Below are positions 10,991 to 23,800 of a DNA stretch of 64,000 nucleotides, piece by piece. The notes beneath the pieces are model-generated. The model ran no database searches. It was not told the DNA's origin and saw only the letters and a list, made by a program, of their open reading frames with translations. The stretch spans positions 417,501 to 481,500 of the forward strand of contig JAHQIY010000010.1 of the NCBI GenBank assembly GCA_019054805.1. Reading direction: 5' to 3'. Numbering within the stretch: the stretch's first letter is position 1; the number at the start of each line of letters is the position of its first letter. The stretch is from Brachionus manjavacas (lineage: Eukaryota > Rotifera > Eurotatoria > Ploima > Brachionidae). Made by a program: the position numbers and the translations under genes.

Positions 10991-12890
10991 TTATTTTATA
11001 TTATTTACTTAGAGATAAAATATTTTCAAAGAAATCATTCTTGAAAAATTATAGAATATTTATATCTTAAACTTTTCAACATTTTTTAAACAATCTGTGG
11101 CAACCTGTAATTATATCTTTAAAATTAAGAATGATTTTTTTTACTTTTATTTAATTTTAATCAAATTTAATCAAGTTTTGCATCAAACTTATTTTTTAAA
11201 ACTTATTCTTTACTTATTATCTAAAGAACTGGATCAGTACAAACAATGCTGAAAATGGTACTAGAACGTACAAACGCATATGCGCAAGCCATTGAACGTA
11301 GTCTTACCATTTCAAAGGAGCACATTCTTTGTTTTTTAGGAGTTTCATAATAATAATCATTGAAAAAAATTCGGTTGAAAATTTATCTAAATTTACTCCA
11401 TCAAAAACTTGTGTTCTAATGAAGATAAAAAAATTGTTAGATTAGGTTATTTAATCAAAATAAATCTAGTATTAACTGTATTGCCTGTAAAAATATTGCT
11501 GTGGTCGATGTAGCAATGAATAAATAACAACAGCTCTTTGAAAAAATATTTTGAAGAAAGAAAAAGATTTTAACTCAAATTTTATGTTTTTTTTTCAAAT
11601 GATTTTTTTAATTATTTCATTTAATTAATTTGTTAAATGAATTAAAAATTATTTAAATTTTCCTAATAAAAATTATGTAAATAAATTTTGCATTATTTAA
11701 AATTTTTGGTCATTATAAATTAGAATTCTAATAATCAAAAAGGGGTATTTTAAACCCCACCGGGACTTAGTTGTGTAAAAAAAACAGGCGTTCTAGTGTT
11801 AAATAAAAGATTTTCATCTATAACCCTTTCTTTATATTTCCCAGATAGATAAGATATTTTTATGGTCAACAGTCGTATTTAATTATAGATAAATTCGATT
11901 ATTGAGAAGACTAAAATACTTTTCATTCTCTATAATCGAATATTCACTGTAAAGACTTGCCACAAGGATTTCTGTTAAATTTTTTTTACAAATAGTTTAA
12001 AACTTATAGATCGAAAATACAAAAAAATTTTTGATTTTTTGTTTTAGAATTTGTTTTAATTTAGAAAAAGCCCGACTTTTGATTAAAATTAGCTTGTAAA
12101 CAAAAATAAACGGTATAAAAATTAAATAAAAAGTTAATGTTACAAAATAATTATTTTCTTAACTTTTATTTTAATTTTTTTAAAGATTTATAAATTAAAT
12201 CTTTTTAATTTGTTTAAGTGATAATGTTTTTTCAATTTTTGTTGATAAAATATTTTAAATTTTTTCATTTTACAACTTTTTATCTTATTCGCACAAAATG
12301 GTAAGAATACGCTTTTAACCTAAAATTACCAAGAAAAGTCAGACTAAAGCAGCATTGTATGTCCGATTTTTAACCTATTTTTTTGAACTTGATTCAAGTT
12401 CATCCATAAATTTGAAACTTTATGTGAGTTCGAAATTCAGCTGCTTTAAGTCTGTGTTTCCCAAATCTAAAAGATTTAAAATTGAACAAAAAAGTATTTT
12501 ATTATACAATTGAAAAAAAAAACAATTGATAATTTTTGATAAGAAATTTGCTAAAAATTTTTTAAACTATAAATATTGATTGTCTTAATTTCATATTCTT
12601 TTAATAGTCTAAAGATTCAATCTTAAATATAAAGCCATCATATTTAGATTAAAAAAATTGGTGTAAAAATAATTATTTTAGAAAATAACTTAGCCTTGTA
12701 TTTGATCGGTTAAAATTTAGACAAAAATTTAATTTAAAATTAAAAATAGCCAAATTGAAATCCCCAAAATAGAATATAGATTACAAGGAGAGTTTAAGCT
12801 GTTTTTAAAATTGCCAGATTTAATCTGCCAAATCGTTTTAAGTCTTTTTCTGAGTAAAATAAATCCATAGTACAAAAGAATGAGAATAGA
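10991..12890. other. Intergenic stretch with the end of a TTAA-flanked element
   Basis: No gene is supported. A GC-richer patch at 11225-11330 has no readable frame. The end of a TTAA-type transposon lies at 11742-11798. The last 100 bases before 12891 would hold the promoter and leader of the first membrane-protein gene. Confidence 0.4.
11742..11798. mobile_element. One end of a piggyBac-like (TTAA) element
   Basis: A subterminal palindrome ggggtattttaaacccc (11742-11758) is followed by a terminus ending ggcgttctagtg, immediately followed by TTAA (11799-11802). The layout matches the right end of the element at 45307-45909 (palindromic aaaccc block, then a terminus ending in agtg-TTAA) and the left end at 63887-63902 (TTAA-cactagaa). 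I could not find the partner end upstream, so this may be a solo or truncated end. Confidence 0.45.
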
Positions 12891-14644
12891 ATGAGACCTA
12901 ATTTTGATGATTCTACCACAAAAGAAAGAGAGGATTCTTCGCGAAATATTGAAGAAACAATACCCGAAGAGGACATATCAAGCTTTAGAATTTTTAAATA
13001 CATACACGGCCGAAGAAAAAGTAGCGCTGCTTCCAATCTTTGGAATAATAGACTCCTGGAAGAAGACAATAGCATAAGTGATACTGAAAATGAAAGAACT
13101 GATGAAGAAAACAGCGAAGATTATGAATTGCTGCATCGGCCATCTAAGGAAGAAATTAGACGAAGGTTTATTTACAATATCCTTCACAGTTTTGACGTAT
13201 TATTGTCTATTTTACTTTTCTCACCGCTAGTGGCCATCTATTGGTATTGCACTTGGTCGCTTATCGATGACTACTTTTACAAAGAAAGTCCCAAAATTAG
13301 CAATTTTCTTTCGTGGATTATCGGACTTTCGATTCTCTTTCCTGGCTACGTATTTCAAAGAGACTTGCAAAACTTGTACGAATACCTGAACAATTTTGAA
13401 ACGGTAGGCTACATGCTTCAAGTTACCATGCGTGTTGTGTACATCTATGCCGTAACCATTGGGGTTATTCTCGAATGGCGAAGTGTCTGGAATTTAATGG
13501 ATCTTTACTTGTTCGAAAGCTGGAAGATTTCTTTTGTTTTTGCCATTTTGTGCATCATGTTCTTTTGTGTCACCAAGTCAACTCATCAATTGATAAATAC
13601 CCCATTTATTTTGTACATGGATGATTATGATTTGTTTTTTACAACCGAGAGTAAACATCAGCTACCAGTAAAAAAAATTCTAATACAGTTGGCAAAGTCC
13701 GAAATCCGACTAATTGATCTAAAAAAAATTTTTCATCAAATTATCTTTTAAAAAAAATTGAAAATTTTGGTTATTTAAGTACAATTTTCTGTATTTTTTT
13801 TGTTCCAGTATGATCTGATGTTATATCATTGAAAAGTTTCAAAATTTTTTAAAATTTTTTAGAATTTATATTACTTATCATAAATTTTTTTTTAAAAAAA
13901 ATTAGTCGATTTTAGGTCTGCGCCAAATGCTAAAAAAATATTTTTTTTTTTAAATTTTATCTTAAATTCAAAGTTTCCGAACTATTCAAAGTATGGTGTA
14001 GATTTTTTATTCAGTGAAATAGTCGAGTGCACTGCTTTAGTCGGAGGTAAATAAAAATAAATGAAAATAAAGATTTAGAGTTTTTTAAAAAAGGCTGGCG
14101 CGGTATCGAAGTTGCATATGACAACTCGATTTTTGCCCAGAATAAGCACATGTCCATAGCAGGATCTTTTCTGATCAGTCATTCAATCTACTTGTTCATC
14201 GCAGTTGTTCAAACTTTCATATTCAGAAAATTTTCTCGGGCAAAATTTATAACCAGAATCGCTGCCGAAGATCTAATCTACATTTTGATGTTTTTTTCTG
14301 CAGTCTTGTCATGGAAGTTCTATTGGGACACAGTGGATAATTTCATCCTTGAGGAAAAGATGGAGTTTCCCCTACTTTTGCTGGGACATGGGGTCGCGTT
14401 TACTCTGGCGCTGGCTCTCAAAGTCAGTGCCATCCTGGTCGGACCGGGCACTAGCTATCTAAAAGACGTCGAATACATCGAGCCTCCTCAAACTTATTTT
14501 CAAATAAACTACCTTTCAAATATTTTCAAAGTAAACTTTTTCAACTTGTCATCCAGATTTTTATTTTAAAAATTTTAGCATCATTTAGAAAAAGAACTGG
14601 AGGAAAATTCAGAGAGTAGACTCGGCTCCCAAGACATAATTTAA
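12891..14644 (+). CDS. Multi-pass membrane protein, Fuseless-like (tandem copy 1)
   Basis: Four exons (12891-13667, 13992-14046, 14094-14530, 14579-14644) give a 444-residue protein; all joins keep frame at GT-AG sites. Residues 1-90 are acidic, polar and probably cytosolic. About eight hydrophobic segments follow. The membrane part is built of four related units, each with a tryptophan and a later aspartate after a hydrophobic helix: YWYCTWSLIDDY, LEWRSVWNLMDLY, VGGWRGIEVAYD and LSWKFYWDTVDNF. This layout resembles the Fuseless family of eight-pass proteins, known in Drosophila from presynaptic organisation. The assignment rests on remembered family style, not a search. A paralogue starts 240 bp downstream on the same strand. 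No signal peptide is seen. Confidence 0.7.
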
Positions 14645-14883
14645 ATCATAAATTTAATTTTAATTTTGCTAAAACGAAAATTTTGTTTGCATTTTATTAA
14701 TTTTTGAATAAAAAAACGCATTGTTTGTTGTAAAAAATTCAAAAAATTTATTTTCGAGTGGCAAATTCTCCTTATTATGATGAAAAAAAAATTCATAAAA
14801 AATTAAAAAAAAATGCATCTTAAGTTTTAGAATTTTATTTGATCTAAATTGATATTTAAAGGAACGATGAATTGATCTATGGC

Positions 14884-16119
14884 ATGGAAACAACAATTGT
14901 TTTTGTTCATAATTCGGACTCGATAATTGATGAAGTTAACACCAATGCCGATGACTACACTCCGTTGATACTTGACTCAGAACTAAAAAAAGAAAAAACA
15001 TCTTTTAGTTATTTGATCTACACTTTGGATATAATTTTGTCACTTTTTTTATTCGGACCTTTGGTTTCTTTCTACTGGAACTCCTCATGGGAGTTTTTGG
15101 ACTTGTTTTTTTTTGTTAATGAGCCCGAATTGAGCAATTTTATTTGCTGGATTCTTGGGCTCTTGATAATTTTTCCAACTTATCTATTCCAGAAAAGCTT
15201 CGAAGGACTAAACACTTCTTTTGAAAGATCGACCAAATTCAAGAGCAAAATTTTCCAGATAATCATTCGAACTTGCTACATTTACACTCTGGGACTTGGA
15301 GTGCTGCTACAATGGCGCGGTCTCTGGAATCTAATAGACATTTTTTTCTTCAAAGATTGGAAGAGACAGATGATCCTCTCAATGATTTGCATTGGATTTT
15401 TGAGTTTGACTCGGGCAACAAAAATCCTATTATCGAACCCTTTTATTCTTTACCGAGACGACTATGGTCAATTCTATACTGGTGCTTCTAGGCATAAATT
15501 TGAAGTATTTAATTTAAAATTTTAATAAAGCCCAAATCTACTTTAAATATTTTCGCAGATTCCAGACTGTCATCAATTTAGTTTTGATTTTGTCCTTAGT
15601 GAATTAGTCGAGTGCCTGGCCTTAACCGGAGCTTGGAAAGGAATTGACAATTTTTATTATGAATTTTTGTTTCCTGATGATGAATTACATTCCTTGATAG
15701 CCTCGTTTGCGATCAGCCATTTTTTATTTCTTGTAATGCTACTTTTACAGCACATGATATTTAAACCATGCTCCACCAAGAGCTTACTTCCGCGTCTAAT
15801 AATCGAAAATGTTTTGAATATAATAATGTTTTTTGTGGCCGTTTTGTATTGGAAATTTTATTGGGACATAATGGAAGACTACATGGTCAACATTTTTGAG
15901 CCCAGTACGCTTTTCGAAATTCTCATAGCAACTCACTTTGTATCATTTTTCATCGGATTTGCTTTGAAAGCAAGTGGTCTTCTAATAGGTCCTGCAGCTA
16001 GACTCTTGGACGGTGAATATGAAGAAAATTCAGACTCGTATATTGAAATAGATTATCTAAAGTCTATTTTTAAAGTAAGTAAAATTTATTTTTAGAAAGA
16101 TTATATAGAAGAACATTAA
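14884..16119 (+). CDS. Multi-pass membrane protein, Fuseless-like (tandem copy 2)
   Basis: Exons 14884-15504 and 15559-16074 are secure. The protein is about 386 residues. It aligns throughout with copy 1 (FGPLVSFYWNSSWEFLDLF, LQWRGLWNLIDIFF, TGAWKGID, LYWKFYWDIMEDYM) but has a much shorter N-terminal tail of about 40 residues. The start is the first in-frame ATG at 14884; an additional upstream exon is possible but only 239 bp separate it from copy 1. The last exon is uncertain. The donor after IFK (16075) matches copy 1 exactly. The nearest acceptor makes a 21-nt intron and a KDYIEEH tail ending at 16119; another at about 16140 makes a 66-nt intron. Copy 1 has an extra intron inside the region covered by this gene's second exon. 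Confidence 0.7.
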
Positions 16120-19100
16120 GAAGATTTTTTTTTCACTAAGTTTAATCAAAAATTTAAGATTTGGCTATTTAAGATTATAATTGTAAAATAAAATGTTGTA
16201 ATTTACTTTTTTTAAAACTTGATATTTGGCACGTTATTTTAGTTTTTTAAATTTAAGAAATAAAATCAACTATAAATTTTATAATTTAACTTACAAAATG
16301 TTTAGAAAAATTAATAATTAAGAAAAAAATTCCTATTTACTTCATTAATAGTAAAATTGTAAGACGAAAAAATCTATTTCTTAATTCTGGCATAAATTTT
16401 TACATCAAAAACATGTCTACTTATGTTACTTTGCAATCTAGAAAAAAAAGTGATTATTTCTTTAACTTTTGTTAAGTTTAGAAACACTTAATTAATTTTT
16501 TCAACTAGTTGAAAATTGTTTTAATCAACATTAGATTTTTAAATTAAAATAAAATGCTTAAGAGGCTTTTAAAAATTCCTTTCTTTACAATTTTTGGGTA
16601 GTTTCATTAACTAGGAAACTGTAGACCTCCCCAATTGTAAAAATTAATTTAAAAATTTAAATAAAAAAGACTTTTTTAGTTTTAATACTCCAAATTATTA
16701 GAATAACTATAAAAAAAATAAATGCATACTTTTTTCTAAACAGATACCAAAAGAACTTAAAAATAATTTTTTTCAATAGAATTTTGGTAATTTTTGGCTG
16801 ATCAGTGAATGATCACGAATATAAGTCAGTTTTACTTTAGAAAGAAAATAAAGAAAAAATTTCTTTATTATAAAATTGTTTTTTTTAATTGAAAAATTGA
16901 TTCAGTTGATTTCAGATATTAAGCTTATGTATAACTTAATATTGGCAAACATATGGTGGAGTATTTACTTTTTAATGTGAAAAGGAATCCTAAAGAATTG
17001 GAAAAATACTTTCAAAAATAGAAAAAAAATTGAGATTTTTTTAATTTTTAATGAACAAAACAATATAATTTAATTTATTTCAAATTATATTAAGAGTCTA
17101 CAAACTCAGCGATATGACTTTTTATTTTTTCATTTTTAAAAAATCGGATTTCATAGCTTGATTTTCAAAAATCTCTTTCTAAATCTCTTTCAAAACTTAT
17201 GGCATCTTGAAATTGATGATCAATTCAAAATATCATTTCAATTCAAGATAATCATCCTTGTATATTAAACTTAATCTTTGATTTGATTTAAATAATTGTA
17301 ATGTAACTTGCTTTACATGCAATGTAGATTTTGAAAATAAAAAAAAATTGAAAAAACATTTTTTCAACCCTTTTGGATTTGACATTTTTTAAAATAACAT
17401 CAAGTTTTACTAAAAATTTCCTAATTGATTATAAAAGAAGGAAGAAGGATATTATTGAAGATTTTTGAATGCGACAAACGGCTTCCTTACTAAATTTTTT
17501 CTAACAATTTTCAATTTTGGGTTCATTTTAGTAAAATCCAAAAGTTGTTTAATAACTATTTCAATCTTTTTTAAAATTTTTAAAAGCTAATAAAAATATT
17601 AAAAGCAAAAATTAATCCTATAAAAATAAGTTTAAATTTTTTTTTCAATTTCAATTGCGACAATGAAGGTGATATAGATAAGGAAAACATCAGAGAAAAA
17701 AAATAAAAAAAGAGATAAGGTCAAACATGTTTTTATAAAAAAAAATAAAAAAGTTTTTTACATGATAAATTTTGAAACAAAAAGCGATAATTCTTAGGAA
17801 AAAAATGAAAATAATTGTAGCTCAACTAGTCTTTTAAATGAAACTTGGTTAAATAAAGTAGGCTAATAAATTATAAATATCTTTAATCTACGTCGTTATC
17901 TATATATTCTAGACAGATCGTAGCTAATTCATCTTTTCTTTTTATTCTTAAATTTTTCATAATTCTATTTTGATTTATTATTTTTGTTAACTTTAATTTT
18001 TGCTAATCCAAATCCTAATTATATCTTTTTTTTTAATTTTTTATTCGGTTTAAACATTTTTTGTTTGAATTCGTTGATAATATTTATTTTTTTAACACAC
18101 CAAAATCAAGAATAAAAAGAACTAAATTAGTTTAAGCTTAAACCTTCAAACTGCGAAAGAATAAAAGATCGAGAGTGATTAAAATTTTTTTAAGAAATAT
18201 TGTTTGAAAATTTTTTCTGATATATGAAAAAAATTTGTTTTTTGAATTTATTTTTTTTATTAATTAATTTTTATTTTTCACACGATATGGTTTTAATTTG
18301 AGGTTTTGGTATTTTGACCCTAAGCCAAAAAATTATAGCATTTTACGCTATTTTTAGACTTCATTTTGTAGTCCCATACTTAAATAATTTAAAAATATTA
18401 AAAGCTGTTTAGGAAAATTTTCTAACTGTTCTTTGAAAAATATTGTTAGATTTGGTTTACCTTATTAAAAGGAAAATTCTAATGCTTTGAGGGAGAAAAA
18501 CAGCCTTTGATTTTTAAACAAAAAGTAGCTAGAAGCAATTCAAATTAAAATTCAATTATATTTAATTTTTTTTTTCAATAGAAAAATCGAACCGATGAAG
18601 GCGTATCAAAAATAATGGTAATTCAACATACTGAAGATTGAGAAAATGAAATAATTTAATGTAGAATAGCATGTTTTTTAAATGGAAAAACAATTTATAA
18701 AATGTGAAATCGTTGGATAAAATTATATTTTTTGAAAATAAAAGTTTAAAAAATTATCTCAATTAATGGCCATGAGCTTAATTTTCCAAAATGTTTTAAT
18801 AAAACAGAAAACTATTTTTAATTACTTTTTTTCATTTATTAAGTTAAAATAAAAGCTTTATTTTATTTTTTTTTCTCTGATATTATTAAGACTTTCCTCT
18901 TTAATCAGCAATAAAAAATGAACAAAAGGTACTCAGAATTTATTTTTTGCTAATTAAACTACTATAATGGCATTAGCAAATTACGTAAGGCAATTCAAAT
19001 CTATACTATCCATTTTGATGCCTAAAATTCTGAAATTAAATTTTAGAATACATATGAGCTGTATAAATCGTTTTAAAACCTGACATGAAAAAGGTATAAA

Positions 19101-20809
19101 TATTGAATAAATAAATAATAAACAATCTTAAGAAAGAACCTAGCAACATATTTGAAAAAAAAAACGAAACAAAAATATGCATTCATTTGTGCTCATACAT
19201 TTAGAAGGAATTGAGATAAATATTGTGATAAGTTTTAAACTGAATGATTTAAATTTATATTACTTTTCTTAAGCTAAAATTTCTTTGTTCTTCCCTTCTA
19301 TTTTTTAAGTATTTAATCTAAATTAAAGGAAATTTATTTAATTATTCATTTTAATTTTTTTACAAAGCAAATTTTCGTTTTATGTTAAGTTTGTTGTTTA
19401 ACGAAAAGTTAAATATTAGTATTGTTAATGTTCTTTAAAATTAGAAAAAAAAAATAGTTTTGAATTAAAATCGGAAACCGATTTGGGAAGCAATGAAGAA
19501 TTTATTAGAAAAAAACTTGTTTAATTAAATTAATTATTTTCCATATAAAAAGGATTAATTTCTAGACTCAATTATTTTTCTATGGCTTAACAGAAATATT
19601 AATTTTATTATTATTTAAACCTTATTGGCAAAGTTGAAGTAAAAAGTATTCTTTAAAAAATAGACAATAAAAAATAAAGTAAAAATAAGCATGGAAAAAA
19701 TTAAAATGGTAATTGAAAAAAAGTAAGAGGGAACTAGTGAGTTCATTAATTAAATCAAAAGTAAAGAAAATTATTAAAGGATATTAACCAGACAATTTTT
19801 CTCTTTTTTTAGTAATGGTTTCTTTCAAAGCCTAAAAATTTGAATTTAGGCTTCATTTTAAAAATAAATTTAAGTTTATTTGATATTGATTAAAAGAAAT
19901 TCTAGGTACTAGAAAGACGTTAAGAAAATAAAAATAGAAAACATAAATAAGCCCAGAATGGTCTTACCGAATAATTAAAATGTAAAAGAAAAATAATCCT
20001 GAAGTTTTTTGAAAAATTTACAATATTTTTTACTAGAAATTTAGTTAATTTTTATTGAAAGTAAAATAAACAAAATTTTTTTAGAATTTAGGATACAAGT
20101 CTGTTAGTCGACCTTGAAACTGACTTTTTTATAATTAATTAAAGATATTACCAAATTTATTTTAAAAGAATTTTTTTTTATCAATTTTCATGTTTTTTAA
20201 ACTTTTTCTAAATATATTGTGGAGATTTTAAGACGATAAATAAATTATTTGACAAAATAATTAAATTTAAAAAAAATAAAAAACTTATAGAGCAGATATT
20301 TGAATTAAATATTTTTTTCCATTAAAAAACAAAAAATTTTATTAAAATTTAAAATCTAGAAGGTTAATAAACTATGTTTGAATTTTTTTCTCGATTGATT
20401 TCCCAAGAGATGTTTTTAAATAAGCTTTTAACTTAACACAAACTTTAAAGTGTTTTTTTCCAAACTCTAACAATTAATATAAATATTAAATTTTGATAAA
20501 AAAATTTAAATTATTCAAGTATTTTTATTTTATATTATTTATAAATAAACTTTTTATTCAACTTTAGTTTAAAATTATCAATTGCCGAACAATTTTAAAA
20601 AAATAAAACCCTTTCGATTCGAATTAAAGTTTTTTTCTGTTTTTGAAAACAAGGAAAAATAAAAAAACTAAGCGGATAAGCCTGATGATTATTTTCATTT
20701 CATTTAAATGTTTTAATTAAGCGTTGTTATTTGTTTTTGATCAAAATTTTTGTTGAATTAACTAAAATTGTTTTTTTTTTGAAGCAAATTTAAATAACTT
20801 GGAATAAAT
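16120..20809. other. Gene-free AT-rich stretch, 4.7 kb
   Basis: I found no ORF with protein-like composition, no tRNA-like fold, and no repeat I could pair on either strand. It lies between two plus-strand genes and should include the 3' end of the second membrane gene and the promoter of the ROCO gene. Confidence 0.5.
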
Positions 20810-23800
20810 ATGTCAAAAACAAAAGTTAAAAACCCAACTTCATTTGTTAATTCAGCAAAATCGAGCCGTGAAAATAATTTTGAAAATTCATCGCTAAGCT
20901 TTAACCAGAGCAGTTTTAATTTAACTTCCAGCACCACTAGTAATACCAGCTCAAGTAGAAAACAAAAAAATCAAACTGGTCAACGCATTAATGTTAAAAA
21001 ACGTCAAATAATCATGCAATCTAATCAGAACAAGGACTGTATCGAAAATTCATCAAATGATTTAGAATTTTTAAAATCAGACAAAATGTTGCCCTCTTCT
21101 TATTACATTAATATAAATCAAGATGGTTTCCAAAATATGGACAAAGTAAACCATCTGAATAAAGAAGATATTGACAACCAGCGACTTGAACTTCAGCTTA
21201 GGCCAATTTCTGGATTACGAAATCATGTAAAGAGAAATCAGCCTCTAAATGTCGACTTACTTAGAGATACAGACTTTATTCAGAGGATTGGAAGCATAAA
21301 AACACTAAAAAGACTTGATCTAAGTTATAATAACCTGGATAACTACCCACGTCAGTTGTGTGATCTTAATTTATTGGAGAGTCTTAATTTAACAGGTATG
21401 TATCAATAATTTTTATCCAAAATAAAATTTAAAAAATATTTTAAGAAAAATTTCTTAGTGTACCGATCTGCATTGCCAAATTTAAAATTTTTTTTTTTGA
21501 ATTGTCACAATCTATCATTAAATATTAAATCAAATTTAAGGGCTTTTGTCAAAAAATAAATTTCATTATCCTGAAATTTTTTTTATAAATAGGAAAAAAT
21601 ATTTTCTAAAATATTTTGATGAACCTAAAGAAATGACTTTTACTTCTTTTTTACCATAAAATACGCTCCATTTTTCCAAGTTTTAGAATCATTGATTTGA
21701 GATGCATGCAAATAAAACACGGTTTAATTTTTAATGCCAAACTAAAAATTAAATCTTAAAATTACCTCATTTATATTATTTTAATTTAAATTAATTTTAT
21801 CTTCGAAAGGTTAATTATTTTAATAATTAAAAATAATCGTGACCACAATTTTTATTTATATTTTAAGCTATATTTTTCATCAAAAATTATAAAAAATTTA
21901 TTTTAAAAGTTTAAAAAAAAAATTGAAAATATATTTTTATGTAATTTAATTGTTTTATGCAGTAAAATTCAAAACTTAATCTTAAAGTATTAATTAAACT
22001 TGTTATATTACTTATTTTTCATTACCTGAAAAATCGGAATGTTGTTCAATTCTGTACTGTAATAAGTTACAAAACTGATTAGAATAATTTACAGGTAAAT
22101 TAAGTTGTAATTTTTAGATTAAAAAAAACTTTTATTTAATTTAACTCTTTGGAACACAATTTTTTATTCCATTATCAAAATAAAAAAAAATTTACAAGAT
22201 TCAATAAAAAAACCTTGTATTATTACAATTTATTTTAAATTAATTTAATACATTTTTTCGTTATTAATTTATCTGCAACAGGTTTGACTGCAGAACTAAC
22301 GCTAGATCAGACTCAGGTTGTTTCTAATTCATTAACTGATTCTTCACTTCAGCTGTAAAGATTCCAAAAATTTGAACTTTCTTCCGAATTCTTGATTCAG
22401 ATAGATGGCAAAAGTTTGGTTGCTCTCCTATGAACTTATTCAAGTCCTTTTAAGTCATGCTTTTAGTATGGGCACTAACTCACTGGTTTGTCACTGGTTT
22501 GTTATTATTTGAGGAAAAGAGTTACAGATTTAAAATTAAAAAAAAAAAAAAAAAATATGATTAATTTTTGAATTTTTTAAAATTTAATCTAAAATTTATT
22601 TAAATCAAACCAAAATCTATTTATTTACATGCAAATCAGATTGTGTATTATCAGTAGCTGGTATGGCTTCTAATTTTAGGTGCACCGCTCTCTGCAATAA
22701 TCTAAAAATAATTTATCAATATTTTTTATTAAAAAACAGTTTATTTATTATTTAATAATTTAATTTTAAACTTTAAATAAATTTTAGGTCTAGTCGATAG
22801 TGTTATCAGTGTTTAATGTTATCAAAAAGAGTATATTAAGAGTTTAACTAAAAAAGATGTTTTCATTTACTAAATTATGCTATCATGACAATTTTGTTAT
22901 CAAATAATATGTAAAAACTTTTTTAAAAAAGTTGACTTAAATCATTTCAAACGAAACATAGTCTAAATTACAAAAATTTTTATTTTAATTTTTTTTATGT
23001 GTGCGAGACATGTGTTAAATAAATCTAAATTTTGTGCTCATCAGTATTAGAAATTTTCTCTTTACTATCTTACAAAATAATCATTAAGTTACAATCAAAA
23101 AAAAAAATCTTTTCAGTTTTATATATTTTTATTTTTTTTGAATCATAATTAACGAATTCAATTTAAAAAATATTCCTCTAAAATTTTTTAAAATTCTCAT
23201 AACTATTAAACAAAAAGGTTAAAGTAAAAAAAAAAATTCTACATAAATAATAGAAAAGTTATCAAAGAAAAATTTATTTTATCTTATTAATTGATTATTA
23301 AACATTGAAAACAATTTAGTAATGAGGATGTTAACATTACCGGCATGGCATCAAATGATAACATATAGTATTATCACCTGATAACACTATCGACTAGACC
23401 CTCAATTTTTTATTCACTAAAAGTGAAGATATTAATCGAAAGCTTTACGAAATAAAAATAATTTATTAAAAAATATGAATTATTTTATTGACAATTTATA
23501 AAAATTTGATTAAAAAATAAAGTTGGTCAGGTAATAAAATTGACCAGACCTATTGAAATCATTCTAAAACTAGGCAAGAACAAAACTTGATTTACTTTAA
23601 TGATATGAAGGGACAAATTGATAAATTTATTTATTTTTTTTAATTCAATTTGTTAATTTTTTTAATATATTTAAATATCAGCAAATAAACTAAGTGACAA
23701 TGACTTGCCAAGTGAACTTGAGCGATACCAAAATTTGATTGAAATTATTTTGGACAAAAACAATTTCAAGCGTATTCCAAAACCTCTGTGTAAATTCCGC

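Noticed and set aside
11225..11330. GC-richer patch tested as a tRNA or small RNA gene
   Set aside because: I could not fold a cloverleaf or find A/B box-like sequences with a proper anticodon arm.
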